From: Spirodela intermedia
Lineage: Eukaryota > Streptophyta > Magnoliopsida > Alismatales > Araceae
Length of the DNA: 64,000 nucleotides
Reading direction: 5' to 3'
Assembly: GCA_902729315.2 (NCBI GenBank)
Contig: LR746265.1
Span: 2,336,892 to 2,400,891 of the forward strand
Shown piece by piece: positions 13,849-23,786 of the stretch (its first letter is position 1; each line of letters opens with the position of its first letter). A model generated the notes under the pieces. That model was not told the DNA's origin. It did not search any database and worked only from the letters and a program-made list of their open reading frames with translations. The position numbers and the translations under genes were made by a program.

Positions 13849-15603
13849 ATGGCTGGCGGCGGCGGAGGAGCGGGCCTGGGTGTGGGGGCGGCGCCGTTCA
13901 CGAACGTGGTGCACGGGCTAGCGGTGGTGGGGGCGGTCCTGGTTCTGGTGTGGACTATCCACTTCCGGGGAGGCCTCGCCTTCGACTCTACCAACAAGAA
14001 CCTCATCTTCAACGTACGCCTGGTTCCTCATCCATGTGCTCCCCCTCCCCTGTTCTTGATCATCTGCGTGAATATCCATTCCCGCCTACTCTCTGAGCCT
14101 GGTGCGTGGACCTTGTCATCTGGTTGCTCCTGGACGCGAGGCGTCAATCTCCTGCTCTCGAAATTCCGCTGGTTTTTTGTTTTCATCTGATTAGGGTGGG
14201 TTCCCCTCTTGTCTTCGGCTTCTGCCGATTCTCGTTAATCCACACGACAGACCATCGCTCCCAGCGTTGCCTAGTTACTTGTAGCCACTACTGATCGAGA
14301 AACTCTCTCAGCTCCTCTATCTCTCTCTCTTGCCCCACTGTTTTCACTCTCTCCTCCGCCGATAACCCTGCCATTAATGCAGGCCTTCGCTTCTTAGTGT
14401 TTGGCATTCTCAGAGTTAAGGAGCCAACCGTACCTCTGCCTGCTAAATAGAGCGGGGAGAGAGAGATGATGGTCACCGAGCAAGAGAACATCATCTGTGG
14501 CTTTCTCGGATTCCCTGGGGTGCCGCTCGTTAGATAGACATTACCTCGGCCGTCCGTCATGTTGATTTGGCCAGAGATCAATATTGATCTCGTTCGGTGA
14601 TTTTGAAACTCGGTGCCTTCATCTTCTGCTGGATTTTCCGTCAGATTTCAGCGTCCTCGTACTGGGATAAACCCTAGTTCGCCCTTCAAGTTCTCCCCTG
14701 TTCTAAAGTTTTCCTCCCCCGAACCTGCTGGAAATCTGTTTGACGGCTCAATATCTTTGCTGCTTCAGCTTCACCCGGTTCTCATGCTTATTGGGTTCAT
14801 CATCCTTGGGAGCGAAGGTGAGTTGACCGATGATTCAGTAGCAGGATTTCCTTCTTCCACAGTCTACCGTTCGTCTCCCTGCTTCTGCGGGGTAGTGATT
14901 CTGGTTGAGATGAATGAAGTCTGCGCTTCGCCTGAAGTATTTCTTCTACTTCTGCACTTATTCAGCGATAATCAGCTACAAGGTCTTCCCCTGGAGCAAG
15001 GAAGTCAAGAAACTGATCCATCTCACCCTCCACGCCATTGCCGTGGTGCTCGGAGCTGTGGGGATATACGCCGCGTTCAAGTTCCACAACGAGAGCGGGA
15101 TCGCTAATCTGTACAGCTTGCACTCCTGGATCGGGCTCGGAACGATCGTCTTGTTCGCACTTCAGGTATTTTTGATCAGTTCCTCCCGAAAGATTTCCGA
15201 ACTTAGCTGAATCGGAGAGATGGAGAATCGTTCTTCGGCGGAGCTTCGAGATCGAGATCGATGGAGATTAACCCTGCGCTCGCTCCTGCAGTGGATTTTC
15301 GGGTTCGTCACCTTCTTCTACCCCGGGGCAGCGCCGGCCATCCGACGGGGCGCCCTCCCCTGGCACTTACTGGTCGGCCTGTTCGTCTACGCTTTGACCA
15401 TCGTCACGGCCGAGCTAGGGTTTCTGGAGAAGCTCACCTTCCTGGAGAACTCAGGCCTCGCCAAGTACGGCTCGGAGGCCTTCCTGGTCAACTTCACCGC
15501 CCTGGTCGTCCTGCTCCTGGGAGCCATCGTCGTGCTCGTCGCTGTTCTTCCCTCCGAGCTCGAAGACCCCGAGGGTTACAGGGCCGTTCCAGAGGAAGCC
15601 TGA
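13849..15603 (+). CDS. Cytochrome b561 (ascorbate-dependent transmembrane electron carrier), tonoplast ACYB-2-like
   Basis: A six-helix di-haem protein of the plant CYB561 family. Family members pass electrons from ascorbate on one side of a membrane to monodehydroascorbate or ferric chelates on the other. Exons are 13849-14013, 14769-14817, 14966-15165 and 15292-15603, giving 241 residues. The four haem-ligating histidines are present at about H57 (HPVLM), H90 (KKLIHL), H124 (YSLHSW) and H163 (LPWH), spaced 33, 34 and 39 residues as expected. The loop motifs HFRGGLAF and LHSWIG and the conserved FLEKLTFLE segment are also present. The ATG is the first in frame, in a purine-rich context, and is followed by glycine/alanine-rich residues and helix 1. 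The match to Arabidopsis ACYB-2 is better than to CYB-1, which would suggest the vacuolar membrane. Exons are GC-rich and introns short. Confidence 0.93.
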
Positions 15604-15900
15604 TCCCTCTGAGAAATCCTCCTTCCACCCATTTCTGGCAATTTAGGGTCAATAATGGGCCATCTACCGATTTCCTTCCACAGTCTTAAAGAAAAACTAA
15701 GTCGACCTGGTCTGTGTTGGAAGACGACGATATGCTCGCTCCTCGAACCATCTCTCTCGCATGTTTTCCTTCTTCATTCCCACGGTTTGAACGAATTATC
15801 GATACGAATTAGTATGTTTTAACGGAATTTTTTCAAGATTCCCGAACAAGAAGATGAACCAGAGAAAACACAGCAGGTGGAGCGGACATCTCATCGCCGT

Positions 15901-15943
<43 letters not shown>

Positions 15944-15944
15944 G
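15604..15944. repeat. Short intergenic region with a (CT)n array
   Basis: The 3' flank of cytochrome b561. A perfect CT array of about 35 bases lies at 15905-15939, six bases short of the stop codon of the possible minus-strand gene at 15945-16169. No other feature is seen. Confidence 0.7.
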
Positions 15945-16169
15945 CTAGGGGGAGGAGCAGCTGAAGACCATCTCCTCGCCGCCGATGCGGGCCGCGCCGG
16001 CGAGGAAAGCTCCGGCCTGCTCCTTGGCGAGGAGCCAGAAGGCGGGGGGCGACGCCGGAAACCTCCGGTCCTCCGCCATCTTTTCCGGCGAGCACGCAGC
16101 TCCGAGGCGGAGCTGCATTCTCTCCTTCCGCCGGCAGGCGACGTACTCCTCGGAGATGTGCACGTCCAT
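15945..16169 (-). CDS. Possible short intronless gene, 74-residue protein of unknown function
   Basis: I do not recognise this protein. The frame opens with MDVHISEEYVACRRKERMQ, a charged amphipathic start, followed by an alanine-rich middle with EKMAEDRRF and FWLLAKEQ. It ends in EEMVFSCSSP before a TAG. Third codon positions are nearly all G or C, as in the real GC-rich genes nearby, and an ATAAATAT TATA-like element lies on the same strand at about 16219-16226, 50 bases upstream of the ATG. Small single-exon plant proteins with an EEYV-RRR start do seem to exist, but I cannot name the family with certainty. It would be convergent with cytochrome b561. The alternative is a chance open frame in GC-rich promoter DNA, where long open frames are common. 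Confidence 0.42.
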   Translation of the reverse strand: MDVHISEEYVACRRKERMQLRLGAACSPEKMAEDRRFPASPPAFWLLAKEQAGAFLAGAARIGGEEMVFSCSSP

Positions 16170-17214
16170 AGCGTCACAACCCGTTCGAGCGCCGCCCTCC
16201 TCTGCTGCACACGGCGGCTAATATTTATCGCGAGGAAGGAGGAGGAGGAATCCGGTGGGCTCTGCCTCACGCCGGAGGAAGCTGCCGTGGGCCTCCCCCT
16301 CTCTGGGGGGCTTTCCCTCTCCACACCAGTACTCTCTCTCTCTCTCTCTCTCTCTTGCTATCCCTTTCTTCGCGTGGCGATGCGCAGAGAGATCCTCTCC
16401 GCCGGCGGACGGAGTGATAGTCGCCGACGATGCCAGTTGGGCCGGCACGATTTGATTATTGGGCCTATCCATATGGTTCTGGCACAATTAGTCCCGTAAT
16501 GGTAGGCATTCCACGTGAGAAGCACGCTGCCAGCCCAAAAGGCCGACCCTCCTTAAGAGCCTGGCGAATAAAGGCCAAAAACAGCAACTTTCTCTCTCTT
16601 TCTCTCTCTCTCTCGGGATCTTTTCTTACGGCATGCAATCATTGTGAACCGGGTGGAGCTTCGCTGGGTCATCGAGAACCCCAGCCCAAGTTGGCATTTA
16701 GATCGCATGAGCATCTATCGTCTCTCTCTCTCTCTCTCTCTCTCTTTCTCCCATTTAGATGGACCGAAGGGGGAGGAGGGTAGGGCAACTCTGAGAGCTT
16801 TTTCGCTGTCATCTTAATGGAGGCGGGCTTGCTTTGGGTGGTCGCAGCCGCAGAGAGAGAAACGGGGGAATTGCGCCGACGGGACCTTCCTCCTCGCATT
16901 GACGTCTCTGCAAACGAAGACCCACGCTACCCGGGTATTCAATTGTTAAAGATGAAACTCCCGGGGTCTTTCCTGTAAAAAGTGATAGTCGTTATTCGCC
17001 TCCCCAAAGGAGTCGTGCGTGGCTTTCCCAAAGACTCTTTCGAGATTCCCCTCGTCCTAATTTACGCTGAAGCCCCTTTAATTGTACCTCTTGTATTATG
17101 AACAAGTAGATGCAAATATTTATCAATAATTCTCCAGAACCACGCGCCACCGCAGATGAGAGCGACGGGAAGTTCAGAGATTTGTCCCAGTGGGATAACA
17201 ATTCCCAGGAGGGA

Positions 17215-17235
17215 GGGGGGGGGGGGGGGGGGGGG
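17215..17235 (+). repeat. Uninterrupted run of 21 guanines
   Basis: A pure G run preceded by GGAGGGA. It is capable in principle of forming a G-quadruplex on the plus strand or an i-motif on the other. Runs this long are also prone to sequencing and assembly length errors, so the exact length should not be trusted. Confidence 0.85.
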
Positions 17236-17649
17236 CCTTGGTTGCCGCATTGGCACGCGCCAGAGGACGCCTCCGAACCGGTCAGTTTGCCGTCGATTGG
17301 TTTGTTGGCTGGTTTGTGGATGGGGGTATTCGGTTGGGATGGGCCCCACTCTTCAGACACCCGTCATGGGCCCCATCATCTGGTTTCTCGCGTGTCGTGT
17401 TTCGAGAATCTTCCGATGTCAGGCTGAGGAATCATCGGGTCGTCCGTTGCGAGAGGAGCGATCCCGCCCCTCCCACCGTCCCCGGGGAGCAGCCGGTATG
17501 GAAAGATCTCGATCGTCGAGATTTTTTAATTTAAAATCGAGCCGTCTGATCATACGCCTCCCCGTCTGTCACACAATCATTTAGTTGCCATGAATTAATA
17601 CTAATTTTAATGCGCCGTCGTAAAAATGTTTGATTTATGCGGTTGCTTA

Positions 17650-18112
17650 TGACGTGGCGGGCCAGCTGATCTGTCAACCTCTCTCTCTCATTTGACAGCG
17701 GGGGGGGGATGGAGAGAGAGAATGAGGGAAAACAACCACCTCCTTTTGCAACATCAAGCTCACCTCACCGGCGCACCTAATCTCTCTCCCCTGCCAGCGC
17801 AGCCACTCTGTCACCTCTCGCCAGCACTCCTCTCTCTCTCTCTCTCTCGCTCGCTCTACCACGATTGTACTGGGGAAAGAGAGAAAGCAGGAGGAGGTGA
17901 CGTGGAGTGGGGAGGAGAGAGAGAGGCGCGAAACGTGCTGAAGTGCCAAGTCACCGGTGTCAGTGCAACGTGCCAGATACCCATTACTGTGAGATCAGAC
18001 ATGAAGACGTATTTTTCATGTTTTTTCTCTAAAACAGGATAAATCATAACGGGTCGAACCACGTGCGCAGAACCGCCGGTCGACGTGGTCGCGAGGGACA
18101 TCGCCACGTGTC
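17650..18112 (+). promoter_or_regulatory. Cluster of ACGT-core (G-box/ABRE/ACE-like) elements upstream of remorin
   Basis: Five ACGT elements lie within about 460 bases: TGACGTGG at 17650-17657 and 17898-17905, CACGTG at 18060-18065, GACGTGG at 18082-18088 and CACGTGTC at 18105-18112. The last three sit 165-220 bases upstream of the remorin TATA box. Such elements are bound by plant bZIP and bHLH factors; pairs close to a TATA box are typical of abscisic-acid or light-responsive promoters. This is inference from motif content only. Confidence 0.55.
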
Positions 18113-18276
18113 AACAATCAGCTAGCCGCTGGTATCTTTAACGGCAACGTTTATTGCGGGCCCCGCACCGAGACACTGATCAACTTGGATTACTGTTTAA
18201 ACAATACGCAGGCTCTGATAGCATGCCGCATCTACCCGCCAGCTGCCAGGCACGATCTTTATTGAGAGTCCGGGCT

Positions 18277-18283
18277 TATAAAT
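18277..18283 (+). promoter_or_regulatory. TATA box of the remorin gene
   Basis: TATAAAT about 160 bases upstream of the remorin ATG, with a (CT)n array at 18332-18353 downstream of it. Transcription would start near 18305-18315, placing the CT array in the 5'UTR, a common arrangement in plant genes. Confidence 0.65.
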
Positions 18284-18444
18284 CTACCCAAAACCCGCTA
18301 TACCATCTTCTTTCAGTACGTCCGGATTCAGTCTCTCTCTCTCTCTCTCTCTCGGTGTCAGCATCTGCTGAACTTCGGGGGGCTCGAGCCCTCTCCAGGA
18401 GGTAACTTCAGGAGGCAGCAGAACGGTAACAGGTAGAAGCGTCG

Positions 18445-20649
18445 ATGGGGGAAGGAGAAACGAAGGATGTGCAGGCACCGACCTCCTCCGAGGAGGCTCC
18501 CGAGGCTACCAAGGACGTTTCCGTGATTCCATCCCCCGCCGAAGAGAAGCCTGACGACTCCAAAGCCCCCGCCGCCGTGGAGAGTAGGTTTCTACTTCCC
18601 TCTCCTCGTGATGGTCGTCGTCTGTTTATGTGTGTGTGTGTCCCCCATAATTCATTCTGCTGATTTTCTTTACGGACCATCTGGTAATTTTAAGCCTTCT
18701 CTGTTTTTATTTTTTTCTAGAGGTATTCGGTGAGATCGTTTCTGGTTTACTCGGCTTGTGCTTATGTCTATGCTTCATATATATTAAATCAGGTTCATGA
18801 ACGGCTGCTTCTATGATTGAGCACGAAGAGCATATAACACCGCACGTATGTTACAATATTTCGGCCCGTGTTTTTTATGATGACTTATTCCGCTGTCAGT
18901 TAATTCTTCCTTCAGACGACGCTCACAGCTTGTGAGGCGGTTTATGTAGTCTGCTAGTTATTACTTTTTTCGGGTTTTGATGGCTCTACTTCCCGAGGAA
19001 GGATGTAATCATCCTTCTTCTCTGTTAGTTCCAATTTTATGACAGATATTTAAGCTTTCTGCATGCTTGTAGTGGACATATCACCAGTAGTTTGGCCATG
19101 TACACCTCCACAACATCCCGAAAGCCAAGCCCGTGGGTTTTTTGAGACGTCTGTACTTGTTGGTCGAAAGGCAGTTCTCACTCTGGAAACTCTGCGCATA
19201 CCCAGGCCAGTTTACTGAAAAATAGTTAAAGAGAGCGCAGAAACATCGATAGAAAATAAGGGTTCCTAAGTGGCATAGTGCTGTGATAATCTATGATGTG
19301 CTGTAAAGACAGATTTCCACCCCTGTCTAAACGATGTTACTGGTCCCTTTGTGGTTTTTACTTATTTATCGATACTTTTAGCCCTTTCCGTTTTTTGTCC
19401 CATCAGGACTAGAGAATTCGTCCGCTAGCCGTTCGCATATTTCCTTTCGTTTCCTTTTTTTTGTGGTGGGGATGCTGAGGTATATTTTACTCAACCCCGG
19501 TCCGGAAGATCCTCCCGTTGCTAATTCGCTCTTTTCTGTGCCGAATTATGACGTCCACGGCAGAAGATATTTCGATCTCCGCCCTAAATCCGATGATTGA
19601 CCTGCATCTAGAATGTTTGAAATGCATTTGGCTCTTGGTTCGCAGACATTGGTAGAAGTGAGAAGATTCTTGGGGGGCAGTAATCTGAAAATTCTTCTCA
19701 ACCACGCGTTTTTCTCTCTGCTCCTTGCATCCCATTCAGATTTAGTTGCTTAGCATGTGAAATTCCCGTTGCTTAAGAAATGTTTCAACGATATATGTAT
19801 ATATATATATCCGGGTCGAGGGATGAGATGATGATTGCAACTGACGATGGATCATCACAAGACATCTGTTTAGGGACAAAATATTTCCCTACTATCTTAT
19901 ACGATCTAAATTACACTTTTTTTTTCTCCCTCCAGCTGCTGAAGAGGATTCAGAATCGAAGGACAGAGGTGAGCCATAAAGGATATGCTTTAGAAACACT
20001 CCTCCTTTTAATGGGCTCGAGTTTTTATCGACGAGGAAATAATCTCACGCCGCAATTGTCCCAGACGCTGCTCTTGCACGAGTGGAAACTGAGAAGAGGC
20101 TATCCCTGGCCAAGGCTTGGGAGGAGAACGAAAAGGCCTTGATCGAGAACAAGTGAGACTCGAATCTTTCTGGCAGTGACGACTTCTACTCCGTTCATCT
20201 CTTGAGACCTTGCTACTAACTTCCATACTGACCACTCGTGAGCGGCATTGAGCAGATCCCACAAGAAGCTGTCGTCTATTGCTTCATGGGAGAACACGGA
20301 GAAGGCGAAGCTGGAGGCCGAACTGAAGAAGCTGGAGGTGGGCCTGCGACTCACTCCTGAACCTCGTTCCTAAAAGAATAGCCCCATCATCGTCGACGGG
20401 AGCCTCTTAATTCCGCACACTCACTGTTTTTTTCTTAACGCTCGGCAGGAATCACTAGAGAAGAAGAAGGCGGAGTACGCGGAGAAAATAAAGAACAAGG
20501 TTGCCCTCGTCCACAAGGCCGCCGAAGAGAAGCGGGCCAACGTCGAAGCGAAGAAAGGCGAAGAACTCGTCAAGGCGGAGGAGACGGCTGCCCAGTACCG
20601 CGTCAAGGGCTTCGCTCCCAAGAAGATCCTCATCTGCTTTGGAAGCTAA
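18445..20649 (+). CDS. Remorin (group 1-type plasma-membrane nanodomain protein)
   Basis: Remorins are plant-specific proteins of the inner face of the plasma membrane, found in sterol-rich nanodomains and linked to plasmodesmata, immunity and symbiosis. Exons are 18445-18583, 19936-19968, 20065-20152, 20256-20337 and 20449-20649, giving 180 residues. Residues 1 to about 65 are the acidic, proline- and alanine-rich variable N-terminal region (Remorin_N). The rest is the conserved Remorin_C coiled coil, with AKAWEENEKA, IASWENTEKAKLEAELKK and EKIKNKVALVHKAAEEKRA. The C terminus FAPKKILICFGS carries the short hydrophobic anchor with a cysteine suited to S-acylation. Intron 1 (1,352 bases) is much longer than the other three (96-111 bases). 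A likely poly(A) signal follows at 20688-20693. The start is the only ATG that opens the conserved N terminus. Confidence 0.96.
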
Positions 20650-20687
20650 ACCCAACCCACCGCTTCCCAAACAAAAAAGAAAACACG

Positions 20688-20693
20688 AATAAA
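20688..20693 (+). terminator. Probable poly(A) signal of the remorin gene
   Basis: AATAAA 39 bases after the remorin stop codon, within an A-rich stretch. This is rather close to the stop, so a later cleavage site using a weaker signal is also possible. Confidence 0.5.
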
Positions 20694-21933
20694 AAAGGGG
20701 AGGGGAACTTCTTCTCTCTTCGACCGCCCATTGTAAATTCCCTCCGTCCTTTGCTGCTTCTCCTTCCTCCCCTTGTGAGTGTGACCTTAGATGCTGGGTT
20801 TGTTTCCCTTGTAAATCACGATGCGTCCACGTACCCCTTCCCCCTTCTCCCCTGATTTGTTCCAAGAACCAAAAGTCCGCCGGTTGTATCTTTTATCCCA
20901 AGTGTAGTCTATCCACTGGTGTTCGACCTCGGTCGCTTTGATCCAACGCTTCTTGTCGATTCAAAATGGTCCATCGGACGGCTCCTGTCTCTCACCCTGC
21001 CTGTACCAGCGACAGCTGGCACAGGGAAAAAATAGTTGATTAATATACTCCGATGCGTAGTCATCCATCCGTAGCAGGTGAGAAGGCACCCCACGCCGCT
21101 GTTCCTATCCGTCCTCTTCAGCCGGTCACCCACTCGCCCACGTCAGCAAAAACAATCGATCGAAATCACTCATTATAAAATACTGGTAATGATAATAATA
21201 AAACCACGGGTAATCAATCATTCAGGTTCTCGATTTACCAGGCCGTGCCTCCCGGCCCAGGAGCCCGTTTCCGCGGGAGGAAGAATATGCCCAATGGGCC
21301 TGCCCGAGACATGATGTGGGGCACAGAAGCCGTTTCTGGTGGGCGCCAGCATTTAATTCGGGAACATGGAAGCATGGAGGAGCAGTAAATGCGGCGCGGC
21401 CGCGCGCTGACAAGGGGCCCCAGTGGGGATTCGACAGGACCGACACCCTGCCCTCTTTCCGGATCCTCTTCCCCGACCCACGAGCACTACCCGGACGTTC
21501 GAGAATGCTCCGCATAAATCGGCAAACAATAATAATAATATATTATTATTATTATTTAAACTGGAAGGCGTCGGCGTTCCCTCTACCTTGTGCACCGTGG
21601 TCAACGTTGTCGGAGCAAGCCTCGTAATTGATGGCCTGAGGGACGGTTTTTCCAGATGGAGCCTGTAAGAAAAACCGGCGTAGGAGAAAAGTCCACGGCG
21701 TGATCAGGAGTTGACTCGGAGAAGACAAAGGTTGGGGTCAAAACACAACATTCAGATGCTATTTTTACATAGTCAGACTGATCGATATACCCCGTACGTC
21801 TCACATCTCGACCGCGGCAGCCGACGGGGTGGAAAAGATGTGAGGAGTACTCCGAGGAAGGAGAGGACTCGGGACGGAGTAAGAATAACATCCGCCACCC
21901 TCAAAAGAAGAAGAAAATAGTAAGAAGAAGGGC
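20694..21933. other. Intergenic region between two convergent genes (remorin and MYB)
   Basis: The left part should be remorin 3'UTR and the right part the MYB 3'UTR. It contains an (AAT)n/(ATT)n inverted repeat at about 21527-21556 and a GC palindrome with an embedded GCGGCCGC at about 21394-21405. No gene is supported. Confidence 0.65.
21527..21556. repeat. (AAT)n-(ATT)n perfect inverted repeat
   Basis: Repeats of AAT turn into repeats of ATT around a TATA centre, so the two halves are reverse complements and can pair as a hairpin. It lies between convergent genes, where such hairpins can occur in 3'UTRs. It is probably a simple microsatellite. Confidence 0.8.
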
Positions 21934-23588
21934 TCATCCGAAGGCGAGATCCAAGGAGGCCTCCGCCGCGTTGGGGTCGCCGCCGAAGAGAGAGATGCTG
22001 TCGAGGCCACCGTGGAACAGGTGGCCGAGCGCCATGTCGTCCCCCACGAGATTCAGATACATCTGGTAGGTCTCCTCCGACGTGTCCTCCATCTCGTTGG
22101 AGCTCGAGGAATCGGCGTTGGCGGCGCCGCCGCCTTCGCCGGAGACCGAGCTCTTGCAGTCGCCGTCCTCCTTGGGCTCGCCGCTGGACACGCTCGACGC
22201 CCCTCCGCCGCTGGCGCCTCTGCTCCCTTTCTTGACCAACCTCGGCGCGGCGGCGCCGCCGCATTTGGTGGAAGAGGAGGCGGGGGAGGCGCCGGCGGCG
22301 GGGGCTGTCTCCTTCCCGCGGAAAGCCTCGCCCACCTCGGAGTTCCACATCCGGAGGAAGAAGTCCGTGTCCGTCTTCGCGGCGGGGGAGTGGTCAGAGA
22401 GGGCCGAGGAATCGGCGGCGGCGCCGCCGGAGGCGGAGAAGAGGAGCGACTCCCTTGAGAGCCGGGCCTCCGCCTCCAGCCTCGCGCTCTCCCACTGCGC
22501 CATGTGACGGGTGCTCGACGAGGAGGCCGCGGCGGCACCGGCGGACGGCGGCGGTGGGGCGCTGCCGCCGCCGCCCGTGCCGGTGGAGGAGAGGGAGGTG
22601 GCACCAGAGGAGGGGGCGTAGGTCTCCGGGTTGATCCCCATGAGGACGAGCCGCTTCTTCAGGTGGGTGTTCCAGTAGTTCTTGATCTCGTTGTCCGTTC
22701 TGCCCGGCAGCTGTGCCGCTATGGTGGACCACCTGCAGTTCAGAGTTGGCAGTTCAGTTCAGTTCAGCTCAGTTTAGGCGATAGACGCAGTGGCGGAAGG
22801 TTCAGTCCGCCATGGCCGCCACCCTACTTGTTGCCGACGATGCCGTGGAGCTGGACGATGGACTTCTGTTCCTCCGGCGTGAAGGGCCCGCGTTTTATGT
22901 CCGGCCGGAGATAGTTGGTCCACCGGAGCCGACAGCTCTTGCCGCACCGCAGAAGACCTGCATTAATGGCACCAAATCGACGCCTCAGAGGCCGTATCGG
23001 CGGCGTACTCGCCCCCCATTTATTATCGTCATCGTCGTCACCCTGCCATCCCGAGGAACCCAGGCCATGGCGGAGGGAGATCACTCCCTCCGCCGGCAGA
23101 GACAAAGCGGGGAGATCGCTCAGGCAGAGCGGCACAGAATTGGTGTGATCGCGTCTCCGCCGACGAGTCGACCCGCTTAAATAGTTATCATTTATTGCTG
23201 GCGCAGACGGGCATTTAAGAACAGAGGCGACTGCTGGCGCTTCCAAAAAGCTCGTGGCAGGGCACAACGAGGACCAGGCCAAGGAAGGAACACGCAAGTG
23301 GCCGACGGGTCCGCTGCCCGCTGACCGATGTTACGGCCGCCGTCAACGTGGCCGGCGATGGATCTCACTCTCCCAGAGCCGGGCGGCGCCAGAGGGGAGA
23401 CCTAGCGGGCGGCGGGGGCGGAGCTTTGCCTGCAGGCGAGACCTCCCCGCGACCCTCTGAACAACACCGCCGCGAGATGGAAGGAGGGGAGGTGGCGCCG
23501 CCCCGGGAGCCCAGAAAGAGATCGGAATTATGGGGCGTTCTCGGTGCAAGCGGCGGCGGAGGAAGGGGAAAGGGAGGAAGAAGAGCTC

Positions 23589-23647
<59 letters not shown>

Positions 23648-23786
23648 GCGTACCTGCTTGCTTGGGGAGGGACCTCCAGCTGCCGAGGCCATTGGCTTGG
23701 ATGTAGTCGACCAGGATCTTGTCTTCCTCGGGAGACCACGGGCCCTTCCTAAGCCCCTGCTTGTCGCAGCAGGGCGCCCTCCCCAT
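21934..23786 (-). CDS. R2R3-MYB transcription factor with a MIXTA/subgroup 9-like motif
   Basis: DNA-binding transcription factor, nuclear. Exons in transcription order are 23654-23786, 22828-22957 and 21934-22732, giving 353 residues. Splice sites fall exactly where most R2R3-MYB genes have them (phase 1 after the first 44 residues, phase 2 at GNK|W). The start [12 protein letters not shown] is a classic R2R3 opening. R2 covers about residues 14-61 and R3 about 67-112, with the regularly spaced tryptophans and the helix [21 protein letters not shown]3 ends [17 protein letters not shown]. The R3 start carries the usual Phe in place of Trp. Outside the MYB domain, [15 protein letters not shown] at about 165-179 resembles the subgroup 9 (MIXTA/MYB106/MYB16/MYB17) motif. 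The tail is serine-, glycine- and acid-rich, as in activation domains. Exon 3 is very GC-rich. Subgroup placement is tentative. Confidence 0.93.
23591..23644. repeat. (AG)n array of 54 bases in intron 1 of the MYB gene
   Basis: A perfect AG run on the plus strand, so CU-rich in the MYB pre-mRNA. It begins 10 bases into intron 1, because the 5' splice site is at the 23653/23654 boundary. It is likely length-polymorphic. Confidence 0.9.

Larger units (their letters stand above)
16170..18276. other. GC-rich intergenic and remorin upstream region
   Basis: No convincing gene. The region holds several CT arrays (about 16332-16355, 16589-16614, 16721-16745, 17829-17848) and a 21-base G run at 17215-17235. 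It also holds a set of ACGT-core elements close to the remorin gene, listed separately. Open frames here are mostly Leu-Ser or Arg-Glu products of the CT/GA arrays. Confidence 0.7.

Noticed and set aside
22012-22604. Long open frames on the plus strand and another minus-strand frame across MYB exon 3
   Set aside because: They are shadows of a very GC-rich exon. Only the frame continuing the MYB domain from exons 1 and 2 gives a family match.
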